NCBI RefSeq assembly: GCF_030811115.1
Contig: NZ_JAUSQK010000001.1
Coordinates: 1,922,001 to 1,986,000, forward strand
Reading direction: 5' to 3'
Length of the DNA: 64,000 nucleotides
Source of the DNA: Olsenella profusa DSM 13989
GTDB lineage: Bacteria > Actinomycetota > Coriobacteriia > Coriobacteriales > Atopobiaceae
Made by a program: the position numbers and the translations under genes. Positions 1 through 8,611 of this stretch are shown here, piece by piece (the stretch's first letter is position 1; the number at the start of each line of letters is the position of its first letter). The notes under the pieces are model-generated. The model saw only the letters and a program-made list of their open reading frames with translations. It was not told the origin of the DNA and made no database searches.

Positions 1-115
1 TGAGCTCGGCCTCGTTCCCGCAGTCGGGACAGGTCGCCGTGGGATGTATGCCCATGGGCCTCTCGACCTCGAACCGCTTGCCGCACGTCGTGCACCGGTA
101 GTCGTACAGAGCCAT
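1..115 (-). CDS. FmdB-family zinc ribbon protein (3' truncated by window edge)
   Basis: The reverse strand from an ATG at 113-115 reads MALYDYRCTTCGKRF and continues with a second CPDC pair about 20 residues later, so two CxxC knuckles form a small zinc ribbon. This start and spacing are typical of the FmdB/Zn-ribbon regulatory family, small proteins of roughly 60-110 residues whose role is poorly defined. Only 38 codons lie in the window and the C-terminus is missing. It is transcribed divergently from the HAD-thiamine pyrophosphokinase gene. Confidence 0.75.
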   Translation of the reverse strand, partial: MALYDYRCTTCGKRFEVERPMGIHPTATCPDCGNEAEL

Positions 116-190
116 CGAACCAGTCTCCCTTGCCTGTCGCATCCGCCTGTTCCGTAGCCACTGTACCCGTTGTGCCTCGTGGGTGGGTGG

Positions 191-218
191 TCGATGGCGC
201 CCACCATGCTGCTATCAT
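191..218 (+). promoter_or_regulatory. Possible promoter for the HAD-TPK gene
   Basis: A TATCAT hexamer at 213-218 follows a weak TCGATG hexamer at 191-196 with 16 bases between them, in the divergent gap 116-259. The start codon is about 42 bases downstream of the -10. Only the -10 is a good match. Confidence 0.3.
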
Positions 219-259
219 ATTCGGCGTCCGAGAGATGACGAGGTCAAGGTGGTACTGCC

Positions 260-1612
260 GTGCGCATAGAGGGTGCGATATTCGATCTGGACGGGACCAT
301 CGTCGACTCCATGGGCGTGTGGCATGACGTCACCGTCGAACTGCTGCGGCAGGAGGGCGTCCCCGACGAGGAGGCCGTCTTTGACAGGACGGAGCCCGAG
401 CCAGTGGAGATCATGTGCCGTCACTTCCACGACGTGTACGGGGCGCCCGATTCCGCCGAGGTGATGCAGGAGAGGCTGCTCGCCTGCGTGCGCGATGCCT
501 ACCGCACCTCCGTACACCTGTATCCGGAGTGCGAGCGCTTCCTGCGGGAGCTCGAGGCGGCGGGCGTGAGGCTCTGCGTCGCATCCGCCACAAGCGTCCC
601 TGAGGTGACGGCTGCCCTTGTGGCCCAGGGCATCGATGACCTCTTTGAGTTCGTCATCAGTGCCGATGAGGTGGGGGTGGGCAAGGAGGAGCCGGACATC
701 TACCTCGAGGCCTGCCGTCGCCTGGGGACGCCCCTGGGGGCGAGTTGGGTCTTTGAGGACTCGCCGGTCGGCCTTGCGTCCGCCCATGCGGCGGGCCTTC
801 CCACGGTCTGCGTCTTCGACGACGGCGGCACCCGTAGCCTGGTGGCATCGTCCGCCCCTGCGGACATCCTCGTGCATGGGTATGGCGAGCTGTCACTGTC
901 GCTGCTCGAGGACTACGAGAGGCCCGCTGCCAGGCCAAGGGGCGTCACGCGTGTGCTGGTGGTGGATGGGTCACCCCAGCCCAGCAGCCCCGAGCTCGTG
1001 CGGCGCCTGGCGGGGGAGAGCGACTACGTCATCGCCGTCGATCGCGGCGCGCAGACGCTGCGGGCGGCGGGGGGGACGCCCGATGCGTTCTGTGGCGATG
1101 CCGACTCCGTGGCGCCCGAGACGGGTGCGTGGGCGCGGAACGCCGCACGGCGCATCATCGAGTTTCCCAGGGACAAGTACGCGACCGACCTCGCCCTGTC
1201 CCTGGACTGCGCACGTCACGAGGCCGCACGACGGGGTACGGCGCTCATGCTCACGCTCACCTGTGCCTCGGGGGGTCGGCCCGACCACGCCCTGGCCGTG
1301 CTGGGGCAGCTTGCCTGCCTGGCGCGCGAGAGACATGCGTCCGTGAGGCTTGTGGAGGATGGCTTCGAGTGCCGCGTGCTGCGTGCGGGGGGATGCGACC
1401 GCTGGCGGCTGGATGCGACTGCGCGGGGCAGGACGCTCTCTGCCATTGCCCTGGAACCGGACAGCATGCTCTCGGAGCGGGGGCTCAAGTGGGAGCTTGA
1501 CCAGCGGGAGCTGCCGCCTTTGGGCGATGAGGGCGTCTCGAACGTCGTGACCTCCGCTGCGGCCGAGGTCGTGTGCCATGCGGGCACGTTGGCGGTGTTC
1601 CTGCTCGCATAG
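260..1612 (+). CDS. HAD hydrolase / thiamine pyrophosphokinase fusion protein
   Basis: A 450-residue two-domain protein starting at GTG. Residues 1 to about 215 form a HAD phosphatase of the beta-phosphoglucomutase type, with the nucleophile motif DLDGT at 9-13, a cap region, and a late VFEDSPVG acidic motif. From about residue 228 the sequence is a thiamine pyrophosphokinase, with VVDGS, AVDRGA, FCGDADSV, FPRDKYATDLALSL and SGGRPDH motifs. The kinase transfers pyrophosphate from ATP to thiamine; the HAD half could act on thiamine phosphates or an unrelated sugar phosphate, which the sequence does not tell. Thiamine pyrophosphokinase is normally a free-standing protein of about 210 residues. 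The reading frame is open throughout, so this is a real fusion. Confidence 0.85.
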   Translation: MRIEGAIFDLDGTIVDSMGVWHDVTVELLRQEGVPDEEAVFDRTEPEPVEIMCRHFHDVYGAPDSAEVMQERLLACVRDAYRTSVHLYPECERFLRELEAAGVRLCVASATSVPEVTAALVAQGIDDLFEFVISADEVGVGKEEPDIYLEACRRLGTPLGASWVFEDSPVGLASAHAAGLPTVCVFDDGGTRSLVASSAPADILVHGYGELSLSLLEDYERPAARPRGVTRVLVVDGSPQPSSPELVRRLAGESDYVIAVDRGAQTLRAAGGTPDAFCGDADSVAPETGAWARNAARRIIEFPRDKYATDLALSLDCARHEAARRGTALMLTLTCASGGRPDHALAVLGQLACLARERHASVRLVEDGFECRVLRAGGCDRWRLDATARGRTLSAIALEPDSMLSERGLKWELDQRELPPLGDEGVSNVVTSAAAEVVCHAGTLAVFLLA

Positions 1613-1626
1613 CGGCATACGGATGC

Positions 1627-1666
1627 GGGAGAGCCGTGGACGCTCATGGAACCCGCAGGCTCTCCC
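1627..1666 (+). terminator. Inverted repeat after the HAD-TPK gene
   Basis: GGGAGAGCC at 1627-1635 is complementary to GGCTCTCCC at 1658-1666, just past the stop codon. The loop is 22 bases and no T-run follows, so this is a weak terminator candidate. Confidence 0.35.
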
Positions 1667-1710
1667 CCGGTTCGCGTCCCTGCGAGCTGATGAGGTCTGC
1701 CAGACCCACC

Positions 1711-1734
1711 AAAAGGGGAGCCCGAAGGCTCCCC
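1711..1734 (-). terminator. Rho-independent terminator of rpmB
   Basis: Read on the reverse strand, GGGGAGCC and GGCTCCCC (1715-1734) form an 8-bp stem with a 4-base loop followed by TTTT (1711-1714). It lies 25 bases past the rpmB stop codon. Confidence 0.8.
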
Positions 1735-1758
1735 CGATCGAGCTATGGGGGAAGACGC

Positions 1759-1959
1759 CTACGCCTGCTGGGCGCTGCGGGCGACGGTGCCCTTCTTGAG
1801 GCAGCGGGTGCAGACGTTCCTCTTGACGGCGCGACCGTTCTCATACACGGTGACGCGCTGGATGTTAGGCTTGAACGTACGGTTGACGGTGCGGTGGGAG
1901 TGACTCACGGAACGACCGGCAACGGCGTGCTTGCCGCAGATATCACAGACCTTCGACAT
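1759..1959 (-). CDS. rpmB: 50S ribosomal protein L28
   Basis: A 66-residue basic protein starting MSKVCDICGKHAVAG, with a second pair CTRC near residues 50-53. The two CxxC pairs show the zinc-binding (C+) form of L28. The start is the ATG at 1957-1959; the frame is open further upstream but lacks similarity there. The segment VNRTFKPNIQRV is the typical L28 core. It is monocistronic, with its own terminator, and lies opposite to the Gls24 gene. Confidence 0.95.
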   Translation of the reverse strand: MSKVCDICGKHAVAGRSVSHSHRTVNRTFKPNIQRVTVYENGRAVKRNVCTRCLKKGTVARSAQQA

Positions 1960-2221
1960 GTTACGACCTCCAAAGGGCGACGCGCGGGGCGCCCGCAATT
2001 TCCAAAGCTGCGCAACTATAGCACAGCCAGGGGGATCCTCGAATGCGCAACGCGAGTTGGTGTGTTGGTTTTGTAGGTAGGACGGCGGGCGGCGTGGCCT
2101 GCGGGGCGTCCGAGAGGGGCAAAGTCGACCTCTTCTCGCCGTGCCCTGCACATTGGTGGGCTATGATACATGGCGTATGTACCGGCTGAGCACGCTGTCA
2201 GCCCGGCGAGAGGAGAACTGT

Positions 2222-2569
2222 ATGGCTCAGGACATTCCCGGAAGCCTCAAGGTATCCAACGACGTCATTGCCGATCTCGTGGGGTTCGCCGCCCTTGAAT
2301 GCTATGGCGTCGTGGGCATGACGTTGGGAGACCAGGTGGAGGGCGCCTATCGCCTGCTTCCCACCTATCGCCTGCGCAAGGGCATCGACGTCTCCACGCA
2401 GGAGGGCAGGGTCGTGGTCGACCTGCATGTCATCGTGGTCTCTGGCGTCAACATAACCTCCGTGGCGGATAACCTCGTGAGCGCGGTGCAGTTTGTGCTT
2501 GCACGAATTGCCGAGCTCACGGATGTCGATGTGCGTGTCCATATCGAGGGCATGCGTTCCGTTAGCTAG
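2222..2569 (+). CDS. Asp23/Gls24 family envelope stress response protein
   Basis: A 115-residue protein with the Asp23/Gls24 pattern: GSLKVSNDVIADLVGFAAL at the N-terminus, then a VEGAYRLLPTYRLRKGIDV segment and a DVDVRVHIEGM end. The start is the ATG at 2222, preceded by GAGAGGAGAAC. Family members are small cytoplasmic proteins linked to the envelope and to alkaline stress. The gene directly precedes the DAK2-domain fatty acid kinase gene, a pairing conserved widely in Gram-positive bacteria, and the two probably form an operon. Confidence 0.88.
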   Translation: MAQDIPGSLKVSNDVIADLVGFAALECYGVVGMTLGDQVEGAYRLLPTYRLRKGIDVSTQEGRVVVDLHVIVVSGVNITSVADNLVSAVQFVLARIAELTDVDVRVHIEGMRSVS

Positions 2570-2601
2570 CCGACGGGCTCTGCAGGGGCACAGAGCGTCC
2601 C

Positions 2602-4308
2602 TTGTCCGAGCAACACCACCCCAAGGAACCGAGGATCTCACCCATCATGATTGCTAACTCCATTCGCGCGTGCTTCCCCGCGGCGGCGCAGGTCGTGGCC
2701 GATAAGGCAGACGAGATCAACAAGCTCAACGTCTTTCCCGTGCCCGATGGCGACACGGGCACCAACATGTCACTCACGCTGGGCACCGTGGTGAAGGAGA
2801 TTCAGTCCCTTCCCGAGGGCGCATCCATGGCCGCTGTGGCCAAGGCCATCACGCATGGGTCGCTCATGGGGGCGCGTGGCAACTCCGGCGTCATCACGAG
2901 CCAGATCCTGCGGGGCATCGCCGAGGGGCTCGTAGGCGCAAAGGGTCCCGATGCGACGGCGGCGGACATCGCCGCTGCGCTGCGCACGGGGGTGAAGGTC
3001 GCCTTCAAGGCCGTGCGCAAGCCGGTCGAGGGTACCATCCTCACCGTGCTCAAGGATGTCTCCGCCCGTGCCGATCAGATGGAGAAGGCCAAGGCGACGC
3101 CCGCCGAGGCGCTCGACGCCATCGTGACGGAGGCCTACGAGTCCGTCGCACGCACGCCCGACCTGCTGCCCGTCCTCAAGGAGAATGGCGTGGTGGACTC
3201 CGGCGCCTATGGCCTGGCGGTCTTCATCGAGGCCTTCGTGAACGCCTTCGAGGGCAAGTCCGGCGAGCTCACCGACTTCAAGACCACCGTAGAGGCGGGT
3301 GGCGCCAAGGCGCATGTGGCCGATGTGGTGGACATAGAGATCAATGACGATTGGGAGGGTTCGGAGTATCGCTACTGCACCGAGTTCCTCTTCCGTGCGG
3401 ACAGCCCCCAGTTTGACGAGGAGGCTTGCCTCAAGTTCTTCACGACCATGGGCGACTGCGAGCTCTTGGTGGGCACCAATCCCGATTACAAGTGCCACGT
3501 GCACACCAACCGCCCCGACCGCGTGCTGCGCCACATGCTGCATCACGGCCAGGTCTACAACGTGTTCGTGCACAACATGGACATCGAGGCGCAGGAGCGC
3601 ACGGAGTCCATCCGCGAGGACAAGGCATCCGATGGGCCCCAGAAGGAGCTGGGCTTCGTGGCCGTCGCCGCTGGTTCCGGCGAGGCGGACATCCTCACGT
3701 CGCTTGGTGTCGACGTCATCGTCTCCGGTGGCCAGACCATGAACCCCTCCACGGCGGACATCGTGGACGCCGTTCACAGGGCACATGCCAGGGCCGTCAT
3801 CGTGTTGCCTGACAACGGCAACATCCGCATGGCGGCAGAGGCCGCCGTCTCCGCATGTGATGACGTTCGGGTGGGTGTGGTCCCCACCAAGACGGTGCCC
3901 CAGGGCTTTGCCGCCATGTTTGCGGCGGACGTGGAGGCGAGCCTGGAGGACAACATCGAGGCCATGGGCGAGGCCATCAAGGAGGTACGCGATGGCGAGG
4001 TGACCACGGCCGTGCGTGATTCCTCGGCGGTCGACGGCAGTCCCATCCACGTCGGTGATGTCATGGGCATCGAGGGTGGTGCCATCCAGGTCGTCGGCTC
4101 CGACGTGCAGCAGGTGACGCTCGACCTCATCAATCGCATGCAGGATGACGAGGAGGGTGACACCCTCACCATCCTCGCGGGCGCCGACATGGGCGACGAG
4201 GCCTTCTCCGTTCTGTTGGCCGCCATCGAGCAGGCGCAGCCCGACCTCGAGATCGACTCCCACCGTGGCGAGCAACCGCTGTACCCGGTGGTCTTCTCGA
4301 TCGAGTAG
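2602..4308 (+). CDS. fakA: DAK2/DhaL-domain protein, fatty acid kinase subunit A (FakA/YloV family)
   Basis: A 568-residue protein. The N-terminal domain resembles the DhaL/DAK2 ATP-binding kinase fold: NVFPVPDGDTGTNM near residues 37-50 supplies the nucleotide-binding aspartates, and GARGNSGVI follows at about 93. The C-terminal half is the conserved FakA region. FakA phosphorylates exogenous fatty acids held by a DegV-type FakB carrier; no degV gene is in this window. The start is uncertain: TTG at 2602 keeps the full N-terminus but has a weak ribosome site, while ATG at 2647 is 15 codons later behind GAGGA. It follows the Gls24 gene by 32 bases and precedes recG by 17. Confidence 0.88.
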   Translation: MSEQHHPKEPRISPIMIANSIRACFPAAAQVVADKADEINKLNVFPVPDGDTGTNMSLTLGTVVKEIQSLPEGASMAAVAKAITHGSLMGARGNSGVITSQILRGIAEGLVGAKGPDATAADIAAALRTGVKVAFKAVRKPVEGTILTVLKDVSARADQMEKAKATPAEALDAIVTEAYESVARTPDLLPVLKENGVVDSGAYGLAVFIEAFVNAFEGKSGELTDFKTTVEAGGAKAHVADVVDIEINDDWEGSEYRYCTEFLFRADSPQFDEEACLKFFTTMGDCELLVGTNPDYKCHVHTNRPDRVLRHMLHHGQVYNVFVHNMDIEAQERTESIREDKASDGPQKELGFVAVAAGSGEADILTSLGVDVIVSGGQTMNPSTADIVDAVHRAHARAVIVLPDNGNIRMAAEAAVSACDDVRVGVVPTKTVPQGFAAMFAADVEASLEDNIEAMGEAIKEVRDGEVTTAVRDSSAVDGSPIHVGDVMGIEGGAIQVVGSDVQQVTLDLINRMQDDEEGDTLTILAGADMGDEAFSVLLAAIEQAQPDLEIDSHRGEQPLYPVVFSIE

Positions 4309-4325
4309 GTCTGCGGGCACGTCCC

Positions 4326-6485
4326 GTGAGGCAGGGGCCAACCATATCCGAGGTCGCCGAGCGCCTGCATCGGACGACCTCGCTTGCACAGAGCTCGTCG
4401 ATGCTCCGCTACGTGCGCGGCGCGCGCGCGGAGGCGCTTGGGCGCATGGGGCTCACGCGCGTGCGCGACGTGCTGCTCAATGTGCCCCATCGCTACCTGG
4501 ACTTCTCCAGCGTCGTGGACATCGCCCATGCCGACGTGGGATCAAAGGCAACCATCGTCGCCACGGTCGATCGGGTCAAGCTCAAGCGTCCGCGGCCCCG
4601 CATGCAGGTCGTGGAGGTCTTCGTGCTTGACCAGACGGGGGTCATGCAGGTGACCTTCTTCCGTCAGCCGTGGATTGCCGACCAGCTCAAGCGGGGGGAT
4701 CTCATCGCGCTCTCGGGCAAGGTCACGTTCTCCTATGGCTTCAAGGAGATGAGGGCGCCGTTCATGGAGTGTCTGGGTGGGGAGGACGATTCCTCCTCCT
4801 ATGCGCGCATCCTCCCGGTGCATCCTACGACCGAGGGCGTGAGCGCCGCGTGGATGCGACGTATCGTCTCGGCGGCTGTCGCCGAGCACGCGGACGTGTG
4901 CGATGTCCTGCCCGCGCGCCTTGTGGCGCGCCGCCGCCTCATGACGCTCGCACGCGCCCTGCGCGAGGTGCATTTTCCCAGGACCATGGCCCTTAAGGAC
5001 GAGGCCCGCCGTCGCCTCGCCTATGATGAGCTCGTCTGCCTGCAGCTGGCGCTCATGACGCGCCAGAGTCTGGAGCAGCGTGGCATCACGCCGACGAGCC
5101 ATGTGACGGATGGCGCTCATGTGCGGGCGTTGCGCGCCGCCCTGCCCTTCGCGCTCACGGACGAGCAGCGCCAGGCGGAAGACGAGATCCTGGCGGACAT
5201 GGCGGCCCCCCACCCCATGAACCGGCTCCTTTTGGGGGACGTGGGCACGGGCAAGACGGCCGTGGCCGCCGTGGCGCTCGCCGCCGCGGCCGACACCGGC
5301 TCCCAAGCTGCCATGATGGCTCCCACCTCGGTGCTGGCGGCACAGTATGCCGAACGTCTCGGCCCCCTGCTGGATGCGGCAGGCGTCACCTGGGCACTCG
5401 TGACGGGCTCGACGCCCGAGGGGAAGCGGGCGCGGATCGAGGTGGACATTGCCGCCGGGAGGACGAGCGTCGTCTTCGGCACCACGGCGATCCTCTCGGA
5501 TGCGCTCGCGTTTGCGCGCCTGAGCCTCGTCGTCATCGACGAGCAGCATCGCTTTGGCGTTGACCAGCGAGCGGCCCTCAGGCACAAGGGCGCTGGCGCG
5601 GACCTTTTGGCCATGACGGCCACGCCCATCCCGCGCACGATGGCCCTCACGTTCTATGGCGACATGAGCTGCTCGCGCATCGTGCACCGACCCAACCCCG
5701 GCGCAGGCGTGAGCACCACCTGCATTGCCCCCGAGAACCTCGACCTTGCCTACGGCGCCATCCGCGAGGCGCACGAGCAGGGAAGACAGGCCTATGTGAT
5801 CTGCCCCCTCGTCGATGACGACGATGACGGAACGGGGCTCGACGACGTCCCCACTGCGTCGCTCTCCCATGCGCGCACCCTTCACTCCGCCGTTGCCACC
5901 CAGCGGCAACTGAGACGTACGCTTGCGGGCCTGTGCGTGGGGCTGCTGCACGGACGGCTCCCCGCTGCGGACAAGGACGCCATCATGTGCGACTTCCGTG
6001 CGGGAGCGATAGACGTGCTGGTCTGCACGACCGTCGTCGAAGTGGGTGTGGACGTGCCCAATGCCACCGTCATGCTCGTGTTCGACGCCGATCGCTTTGG
6101 CCTGGCCACCCTGCACCAGCTGCGCGGCCGCGTGGGCAGGGGGAACCGGGCGGGGCGGGTGTTCCTCTCCTGTGCAGCCAGGCGGGACACGCCCGCCCGC
6201 AGGCGCCTTGCGGCACTCGAGGCGACGAGCGATGGCTTCGAGCTTGCGGAGCTCGACCTCAAGATCCGTCACGAGGGGGAGGTGCTGGGGTATCGCCAAA
6301 GTGGCGGCGTCTCGCTGCGTATCGCCGACCTTGCCGAGGATGGCGACCTCATCGCCTGGGCACACGAGGATGCCGCCGCCATCGTGGAGCATGACCCCAC
6401 CCTGCGCGAGGATGAGCATGTGGCCCTCTCCCTTGAGGTGCAGGATCGCTTTGGCGCCTACTTCGAGGAGGTCGAGCGGACGTGA
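4326..6485 (+). CDS. recG: ATP-dependent DNA helicase RecG
   Basis: A 719-residue superfamily 2 helicase that remodels stalled replication forks and branched DNA. An N-terminal wedge domain with an OB-fold is followed by helicase motifs: Walker A GDVGTGKT near residue 302, the DEQH box in VVIDEQHRFG, motif III TATPIPRT, and a C-terminal RGRVGRG motif VI. The length fits the family. GTG at 4326 is the start. The stop codon overlaps the rsmD start by 4 bases (GTGA), so the two are co-translated. Confidence 0.95.
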   Translation: MRQGPTISEVAERLHRTTSLAQSSSMLRYVRGARAEALGRMGLTRVRDVLLNVPHRYLDFSSVVDIAHADVGSKATIVATVDRVKLKRPRPRMQVVEVFVLDQTGVMQVTFFRQPWIADQLKRGDLIALSGKVTFSYGFKEMRAPFMECLGGEDDSSSYARILPVHPTTEGVSAAWMRRIVSAAVAEHADVCDVLPARLVARRRLMTLARALREVHFPRTMALKDEARRRLAYDELVCLQLALMTRQSLEQRGITPTSHVTDGAHVRALRAALPFALTDEQRQAEDEILADMAAPHPMNRLLLGDVGTGKTAVAAVALAAAADTGSQAAMMAPTSVLAAQYAERLGPLLDAAGVTWALVTGSTPEGKRARIEVDIAAGRTSVVFGTTAILSDALAFARLSLVVIDEQHRFGVDQRAALRHKGAGADLLAMTATPIPRTMALTFYGDMSCSRIVHRPNPGAGVSTTCIAPENLDLAYGAIREAHEQGRQAYVICPLVDDDDDGTGLDDVPTASLSHARTLHSAVATQRQLRRTLAGLCVGLLHGRLPAADKDAIMCDFRAGAIDVLVCTTVVEVGVDVPNATVMLVFDADRFGLATLHQLRGRVGRGNRAGRVFLSCAARRDTPARRRLAALEATSDGFELAELDLKIRHEGEVLGYRQSGGVSLRIADLAEDGDLIAWAHEDAAAIVEHDPTLREDEHVALSLEVQDRFGAYFEEVERT

Positions 6486-7066
6486 TCAGGATGCGCATCG
6501 TGGGGGGCGCATGGCGTGGTCGGGCCATCGCGGCCCCCGAGGGCAGGCATACGCGCCCCACCACGGAGCGCATGCGCGAGTCGCTCGCCTCCATGGTACT
6601 CTCGGCCTGTGGACTCGACCTCTCGGGCCTGCGTGTCCTGGACGCCTTTGCGGGCTCGGGCGCCGTAGGCCTCGAGCTGCTCTCGCGCGGGGCCGCACGC
6701 TGCACCTTTGTGGAGCGCGATCGCAGGGCGGCCAACGTCGTGCGCTCGAACGCGCGCTCCCTCGGTGCGCTCGACGTCGCCACGATCGTCTGTGCGGACG
6801 TCACACGACTGGCGTCGGGGCCCATCGAGGGCGGTCCCTTTGCGCTTGTGGTGCTCGATCCGCCCTATGCCGTGGATGCGGATGTGGTCTCGCGGCTCGT
6901 GGGGGACCTCGTGCGGGCGGGCGCACTCACGGGGCGTGCCCTCGTGGCCTATGAGCACGAGGGCACGCGCCCGGGCCTCAGTCTGCCGGGGTTCTCGGTG
7001 CTGAGGGAACGGACGCATGGCATCACCGCCGTCACGCTGTTTCACAGGAAGGAAGCGCATGAGTGA
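6482..7066 (+). CDS. rsmD: 16S rRNA (guanine(966)-N(2))-methyltransferase RsmD
   Basis: A 194-residue SAM-dependent methyltransferase that modifies G966 of 16S rRNA. Visible motifs are RIVGGAWRGR at the start, the TRPTTERMRESL segment, the SAM-binding motif LDAFAGSGAVGLE and the catalytic DPPY. GTG at 6482 overlaps the recG stop. The 3' end overlaps the coaD start by 8 bases, the usual rsmD-coaD arrangement. Confidence 0.95.
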   Translation: MIRMRIVGGAWRGRAIAAPEGRHTRPTTERMRESLASMVLSACGLDLSGLRVLDAFAGSGAVGLELLSRGAARCTFVERDRRAANVVRSNARSLGALDVATIVCADVTRLASGPIEGGPFALVVLDPPYAVDADVVSRLVGDLVRAGALTGRALVAYEHEGTRPGLSLPGFSVLRERTHGITAVTLFHRKEAHE

Positions 7067-7571
7067 GGAACTGATCGGTCATGTGGTGGTTCCGGGCACG
7101 TTTGATCCCGTGACGCTGGGGCACCTCGATGTCATCGCGCGCTCGAGGCGCATGTTTCCCAAGGTGACGGTTGCCGTTGCGGAATCGGTCGCCAAGCATG
7201 GCACGGGTACGGCCTTCTCGCTCGACGAGCGGGTGGGGCTCGTGCGTCGCTCCGTGCGCGAGGTGGGCATCGAGAGCGGCGTCCAGGTGATTCCCTTTGG
7301 TGGCCTGCTCGTGGACCTGTGCCGCACGCTCGATGTGGGCGGCGTGGTCAAGGGCCTGCGCGCCATGACCGACTTCGAGTACGAGCTTCAGCAGGCCGAC
7401 CTCAACTATCACCTGGCGCCCGACATCGAGTCCATCTTCGTGATGAGCAACCCGAGATATGGGTATGTCTCGTCCTCCATCGTGCGCGAGCTGGCGTCCA
7501 TGGGTGGCGACGTGTCCTTCCTCGTCACGGACTGCGTCCGCGAGACGCTCATGGCACACTATGGCAGATAG
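7059..7571 (+). CDS. coaD: Phosphopantetheine adenylyltransferase
   Basis: A 170-residue nucleotidyltransferase that makes dephospho-CoA from 4'-phosphopantetheine and ATP in CoA synthesis. The N-terminal PGTFDPVTLGHLDV carries the TxGH nucleotide-binding motif; VKGLRAMTDFEYE and the SSSIVREL motif follow. The start is ATG at 7059 (MSEELIGH), behind GGAAG; the frame is open further upstream but that part is not conserved. It is the last gene of the recG-rsmD-coaD set and is convergent with the phosphate transporter. Confidence 0.95.
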   Translation: MSEELIGHVVVPGTFDPVTLGHLDVIARSRRMFPKVTVAVAESVAKHGTGTAFSLDERVGLVRRSVREVGIESGVQVIPFGGLLVDLCRTLDVGGVVKGLRAMTDFEYELQQADLNYHLAPDIESIFVMSNPRYGYVSSSIVRELASMGGDVSFLVTDCVRETLMAHYGR

Positions 7572-7580
7572 TGCAGGACC

Positions 7581-7624
7581 TAGGATGGACGAACGTGGTG
7601 GGCCCATCCATCGTGTCTGTCCTA
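7581..7624. terminator. Possible shared terminator hairpin between coaD and pit
   Basis: UAGGAUGGACG at 7581-7591 can pair with the stretch at 7614-7624, using some G-U pairs, to form an 11-bp stem between the convergent genes. It has no T-run and overlaps the stop codon of the Pit gene, so confidence is low. Confidence 0.3.
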
Positions 7625-8611
7625 GGCATGCAGGACGATGAATGCCACCGCGGCGCCGAGCAGCATGGTGGCGGGAAGCGTCACGAACCACGCCCGTACG
7701 ATGCTCTTGGCGAGGCCCCAGTGGACCTTCTTGAAGCCCTTCGCCGCACCCGAGCCCATGACGGCCGTGGTCACCACCTGCGTGGTGGAGACAGGCGCGG
7801 CCAGCGCCGTCATGACCTGGATGGCGATGGCGCTCGACGTCTGAGAGACAAAGCCCATGACGGGCTCCAGCCTGGTGACGCCGCTGCCCACGGTCTTCAT
7901 GATGCGCCGCCCACCGATGGCTGTGCCCAGGGCCATCGTAGTCGCGCAGAACACCTTTGCCCACAGGGGCACACCGGCTCCCCCGGGCAGCATGCCCACG
8001 CCGATGAGCGCCATCGTGATGATGCCCATCGTCTTCTGGGCGTCGTTGGAACCATGGCTGAAGGCCATGAACAGGCTCGAGACGATCTGCAGCTGGTGGA
8101 AGAGCGTGGTCGTATGGTGGCAGGTCCAGTTGGCGAAGAGCTCGAAGACGACCTTCATGAGGAAGAATCCCAGCACCAGACCGATAAGGGGCGAGGTGAA
8201 GAGGGGGATGACGACCTTCTCGAGGACGCCGTCCCACATCACGTGCTCCGTGGTGCCCGTGTAGATGATGGTCGCGCCGATGAGCGAGCCGATGAGGGCA
8301 TGGCTCGAGCTTGAGGGGATGGAGAGCCACCAGGTGAGGAGATCCCACATGATGGCGCCGATGAGGGCGGCAAGAATGACCGAGAGGTCGAGGCTCACGT
8401 TCACCAGGCCATGTGCGATCGTCATGGCCACGCCCTCGTGCGTGAGGGCGCCCAGGAAGTTCATGGCGGCGCTCGCGAGGATGGCGACGCGGGGCGTGAG
8501 GGCCCTGGTGTAGACGGTGGTCGCGATGGCATTGGCCGTGTCGTGGAAGCCGTTGATGAACTCGAAGACGAGCGCCGTCAGCACGACACCGATAAGCAGT
8601 GCGTTAGGCAT
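7622..8611 (-). CDS. pit: Inorganic phosphate transporter, PiT family
   Basis: A 329-residue polytopic membrane protein of the PiT family, which imports phosphate with cations or protons. The N-terminal FEFINGFHDTANAIAT carries the family signature (GxxDxAN), which recurs in altered form in the second half as AFSHGSNDAQKTMGI, reflecting the internal duplication. The length is at the short end but complete for bacterial Pit. It follows the DUF47 gene with an 8-base overlap, the standard pairing in which the DUF47 protein regulates the transporter. Confidence 0.92.
   Translation of the reverse strand: MPNALLIGVVLTALVFEFINGFHDTANAIATTVYTRALTPRVAILASAAMNFLGALTHEGVAMTIAHGLVNVSLDLSVILAALIGAIMWDLLTWWLSIPSSSSHALIGSLIGATIIYTGTTEHVMWDGVLEKVVIPLFTSPLIGLVLGFFLMKVVFELFANWTCHHTTTLFHQLQIVSSLFMAFSHGSNDAQKTMGIITMALIGVGMLPGGAGVPLWAKVFCATTMALGTAIGGRRIMKTVGSGVTRLEPVMGFVSQTSSAIAIQVMTALAAPVSTTQVVTTAVMGSGAAKGFKKVHWGLAKSIVRAWFVTLPATMLLGAAVAFIVLHA

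Noticed and set aside
4542-6419. Reverse-strand frame of 625 codons inside recG
   Set aside because: His/Arg/Gly-rich shadow with no motif; recG on the forward strand has all helicase motifs.
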